10,724 nt of DNA from Lichenicola sp964658455 (GTDB lineage: Bacteria > Pseudomonadota > Alphaproteobacteria > Acetobacterales > Acetobacteraceae): positions 1-10,724 of the forward strand of contig CAZZZA010000105.1 of the NCBI GenBank assembly GCA_964658455.1. The letters are read 5' to 3'. Of this stretch, positions 9,615-10,724 are shown piece by piece; position 1 is the stretch's first letter; every line of letters begins with the position of its first letter. The notes beneath the pieces were generated by a model. The model ran no database searches and was not told where the DNA came from. It saw nothing but the letters and a program-made list of their open reading frames with translations. The translations under genes were made by a program, and so were the position numbers.

Positions 9615-10364
9615 ATGCATGCAATCGGCCAGCCGCCCGACCGCGCCACCACACCCGCCCTGCACCTGCGCGACCTGACCCTGCGCTACGATGGCCGGGT
9701 GCTGTTCGAGCGGCTGACGCTGACGGTGGAGGCCGGGCAGTTCATGGTACTGCTCGGCCCGAGCGGGGTCGGCAAGAGCAGCCTGCTGCGGATCGCCGCC
9801 GGCCTGGCGGCGCCCGAACGCGGGCAGGTCGGCGCCGGCGACGGCAAGGCGCTGCACGGCCGCATCGCCTACATGGGCCAGCAGGACCTCTTGTTTCCCT
9901 GGGCCAGCGTGCTCGGCAACGTGGTGCTGGGCGACAGGCTGCGCGGCGCCCGCCCGGACCGCGCGCGGGCGCGCGCCCTGCTCGGCCGGGTCGGGCTGGC
10001 GGACCGCGCCGAGGCGCTGCCGGCCGACCTGTCGGGGGGCATGCGGCAGCGTGTGGCGCTGGCGCGCACGCTGTACGAGGACCGGCCGTTCGTGCTGATG
10101 GACGAGCCGTTCTCGGCGCTCGACACCGTCACCCGCGCCACGGTGCAGGATCTGGCGGCCGAGCTGCTGCGCGGACGCACGGTGCTGATGATCACCCACG
10201 ACCCGCTCGAGGCGTGCCGGCTGGGCGACGTGCTGGTGGTGCTGTCCGGCAGCCCGGCGGCGCTGGGTGCGGCGATCGCGGTGCCGGGTGCAGCACCGCG
10301 GCCGCCGGACGATCCGGCGCTGCTGCACACCCAGGGCAGGCTGATGCGGATGCTGACCCGATGA
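9615..10364 (+). CDS. thiZ: ABC importer ATP-binding protein, probable thiamine-pyrimidine precursor uptake (ThiZ-like)
   Basis: A 249-residue ATPase of the nitrate/sulfonate/taurine-type importer class. Walker A is GPSGVGKSS (48-56), the Q-loop is YMGQQDLLFPW (86-96, Gln90), the signature is LSGGMRQRV (139-147), Walker B is FVLMDEPFSALD (159-170, Glu164) and the H-loop is His195 in ITHD. The QQDLLFPW form and divergent tenA point to the ThiXYZ system that imports formylaminopyrimidine; a sulfonate or taurine importer is the alternative. ATG 9615 places LHLRDLTLRYDG (16-27) at the usual distance from the start. An in-frame ATG at 9570 would add 15 residues (MARLFRGLIRSTLPP) but has AGGGG directly adjacent, too close to act. 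No clear ribosome binding site serves 9615. The stop overlaps the permease start as ATGA, so the two are translationally coupled. The substrate-binding protein gene is not in the window and may follow the permease. Confidence 0.88.
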   Translation: MHAIGQPPDRATTPALHLRDLTLRYDGRVLFERLTLTVEAGQFMVLLGPSGVGKSSLLRIAAGLAAPERGQVGAGDGKALHGRIAYMGQQDLLFPWASVLGNVVLGDRLRGARPDRARARALLGRVGLADRAEALPADLSGGMRQRVALARTLYEDRPFVLMDEPFSALDTVTRATVQDLAAELLRGRTVLMITHDPLEACRLGDVLVVLSGSPAALGAAIAVPGAAPRPPDDPALLHTQGRLMRMLTR

Positions 10365-10724
10365 GCGGCCGCGTCGCACGGCCGCTGGTCACCCTGGGCG
10401 GGCTGCTGCTGGCCTGGTGGGCGCTTGCCCGGTTCGCCGCGATCCCGGCCTATCTGCTGCCCGACCCGCTGTCGGTGGCCACGGCGCTGTGGACGCAGCG
10501 TACGCTGCTGTTCTGGAGCACGCTGACCACGCTGACCGAGACCGTGCTGGGCCTGCTGATCGGCACGCTGCTCGGCCTGCTCTGCGCGCTGGCGATGGTG
10601 TTCTCGGCCGGCATCCGCCGCTGGCTGATGCCGGTGCTGCTGCTGAGCCAGGCGGTGCCGGTGTTCGCGCTGGCGCCGCTGCTGGTGCTGTGGTTCGGCT
10701 TCGGCATCGCGTCCAAGGTGGTGA
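10361..10724 (+). CDS. thiX: ABC importer permease, ThiX/SsuC-like, 5' part; runs off the window edge
   Basis: The first 121 residues of an inner-membrane permease of the binding-protein-dependent importer class (BPD_transp_1). The N-terminus MSGRVARPLVTLGGLLLAWW gives a first membrane segment at about 8-28. IPAYLLPDPLSVATALW (28-44) is the typical linker of SsuC/TauC/ThiX permeases. Further segments are at about 58-82 and 89-115, the latter with SQAVPVFALAPLLVLWFGFG (96-115) and ASKVV, which matches the family stretch before the EAA coupling loop. The loop itself lies beyond the edge, so about half the protein is missing. The ATG overlaps the ATPase stop by four bases. The thiamine-pyrimidine role is inferred from the ATPase type and nearby tenA. 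Confidence 0.88.
   Translation, partial: MSGRVARPLVTLGGLLLAWWALARFAAIPAYLLPDPLSVATALWTQRTLLFWSTLTTLTETVLGLLIGTLLGLLCALAMVFSAGIRRWLMPVLLLSQAVPVFALAPLLVLWFGFGIASKVV

Overview
The window is dense, very GC-rich coding DNA with strong G/C preference at third codon positions. Judged by eye from codon usage and protein style, it looks like a draft-assembly scaffold from an alphaproteobacterium, plausibly Rhodospirillales/Acetobacteraceae; no marker gene in the window proves this. A run of exactly 100 N at 8158-8257 is a scaffold gap of conventional length, so its true size is unknown. The high GC content creates very long antisense open frames, which I treat as shadows.

Layout. 1-1543 (minus): 5' three quarters of an acetyl-CoA synthetase gene, running off the left edge. 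1633-2274 (minus): a DUF4337 membrane protein with a GTG start and a good ribosome binding site. 2275-2519: the only sizeable non-coding stretch, with an AT-rich island and a small hairpin. 2520-2720 (plus): an unrecognised 66-residue ORF, then 2801-4111 (plus): an FMN-dependent monooxygenase of the NtaA/SnaA/DszA group. 4123-6711 and 6708-7433 (minus): the permease and ATPase of a YbbP/YbbA-type ABC system, translationally coupled by an ATGA overlap. 7432-8124 (plus): TesA, an SGNH esterase/lysophospholipase, divergent from the ATPase. 8133-8804 (plus): a DUF218 (YdcF/SanA-like) gene, interrupted by the N gap and by an in-frame TGA. 8833-9549 (minus): TenA aminopyrimidine hydrolase. 9615-10364 and 10361-end (plus): ATPase and permease of a probable thiamine-pyrimidine importer (ThiZ, ThiX), again joined by ATGA and cut by the right edge.

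How the genes work together. Two modules stand out. The first is the conserved tesA / ybbA-ybbP neighbourhood, also divergent in E. coli, in which an ABC transporter with large extracytoplasmic domains is paired with a periplasmic lipid/thioester hydrolase. Here it is extended by a DUF218 gene directly behind tesA. The second is a thiamine-precursor salvage module: the importer brings in formylaminopyrimidine-type precursors and TenA releases the hydroxymethylpyrimidine. The left part (acetate activation, DUF4337, monooxygenase) shows no obvious pathway link.

I found no mobile element, CRISPR array, tRNA, rRNA or convincing riboswitch, and no clearly new multi-gene system. The most notable points are the start codons of ybbA and tesA sharing one CATG palindrome, the Tat-type signal on TesA, the nonsense-interrupted DUF218 gene beside the assembly gap, and the small unknown ORF behind a structured AT-rich leader.
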